Of a stretch of DNA of 6,153 nucleotides, positions 5,984-6,153 are shown piece after piece; within the stretch, counting starts at the first letter, position 1, and every line of letters begins with the position of its first letter. The notes beneath the pieces are model-generated. The model was not told the DNA's origin. It saw only the letters and a program-made list of their open reading frames with translations, and ran no database searches. The translations under genes were made by a program, and so were the position numbers. The stretch comes from Opitutales bacterium (lineage in GTDB: Bacteria; Verrucomicrobiota; Verrucomicrobiia; Opitutales; Opitutaceae): positions 1 through 6,153 of the forward strand of contig JAJFLS010000492.1 in assembly GCA_021772595.1 (NCBI GenBank). The letters run 5' to 3'.

Positions 5984-6153
5984 GAATCTATTTAAAGCGT
6001 ATCCAAATACTGGGGATATAAATACCGACAGGCGAATTATCGGATTTGAATCTTATTGCTTGATTGGCTGAGGAAACAGCGACGCCTTGTCTGGTTTCAT
6101 TGCAGTGTGTTCTCTCTTGCTCGATGGTAAAACGTCGGGAGAGTTTCGAGCTG

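Noticed and set aside
2878..6063. Shared 13-base string TCTTATTGCTTGA near 2878-2890 and near 6051-6063
   Set aside because: A repeat of this length is expected by chance at appreciable frequency in 6 kb and the flanks do not match, so it is not called as an attachment-site duplication.
5984..6153. Open minus-strand frame of about 54 codons and a plus-strand ATG near 6126 at the right edge
   Set aside because: Neither has a ribosome binding site or recognisable family sequence, and the plus-strand frame is cut by the window after about ten codons.

Overview
The window looks like an accessory stretch of a bacterial chromosome. Its only large metabolic gene is an exported S1-family sulfatase, and a second sulfatase survives as a C-terminal stub. 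Sulfatase-rich genomes of this kind are typical of Verrucomicrobiota, Planctomycetota and relatives; that placement is inferred from gene content and is not proven by any marker gene. The sulfatase gene looks somewhat more GC-rich by eye than the DNA to its left.

Layout, left to right. (1) Positions 1-1181, minus strand: a P-loop ATPase of the AAA_14/DUF4143 type whose C-terminal end runs off the left edge. (2) Positions 1182-1366: a gap with two short dyads and no gene. (3) Positions 1367-2101, minus strand: a parD-parE toxin-antitoxin pair with a 4-base ATGA overlap, plus a small basic GRPR-containing ORF that starts inside the end of parE and is of doubtful status. (4) Positions 2222-2611, plus strand: a decayed gene resembling nucleotidyltransferase-type proteins. 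It lacks its N-terminus and is interrupted by an in-frame TGA, after which the same frame continues with family-like sequence. (5) Positions 2612-2933: 322 bases with no convincing gene, holding a 49-residue unrecognised ORF and an imperfect hairpin. (6) Positions 2934-4247, minus strand: a second, complete DUF4143-type ATPase, paralogous to the first. (7) Positions 4323-4505, plus strand: the C-terminal end of a lost sulfatase, joined by an ATGA overlap to (8) the intact sulfatase at 4502-5983. (9) Positions 5984-6153: no supported gene.

Interpretation (inference). A former operon of at least two sulfatase genes has lost nearly all of its upstream member, leaving about 55 C-terminal codons. 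The DNA to the left (two DUF4143 ATPases, parDE and a broken nucleotidyltransferase-like gene) has the character of a gene-turnover or defence-associated island. Its right border lies between the ATPase start at 4247 and roughly 4340. The toxin-antitoxin pair and the two ATPases are most likely independent modules; the sequence does not show that they act together. No RNA genes, CRISPR arrays, transposases or integrases were seen.
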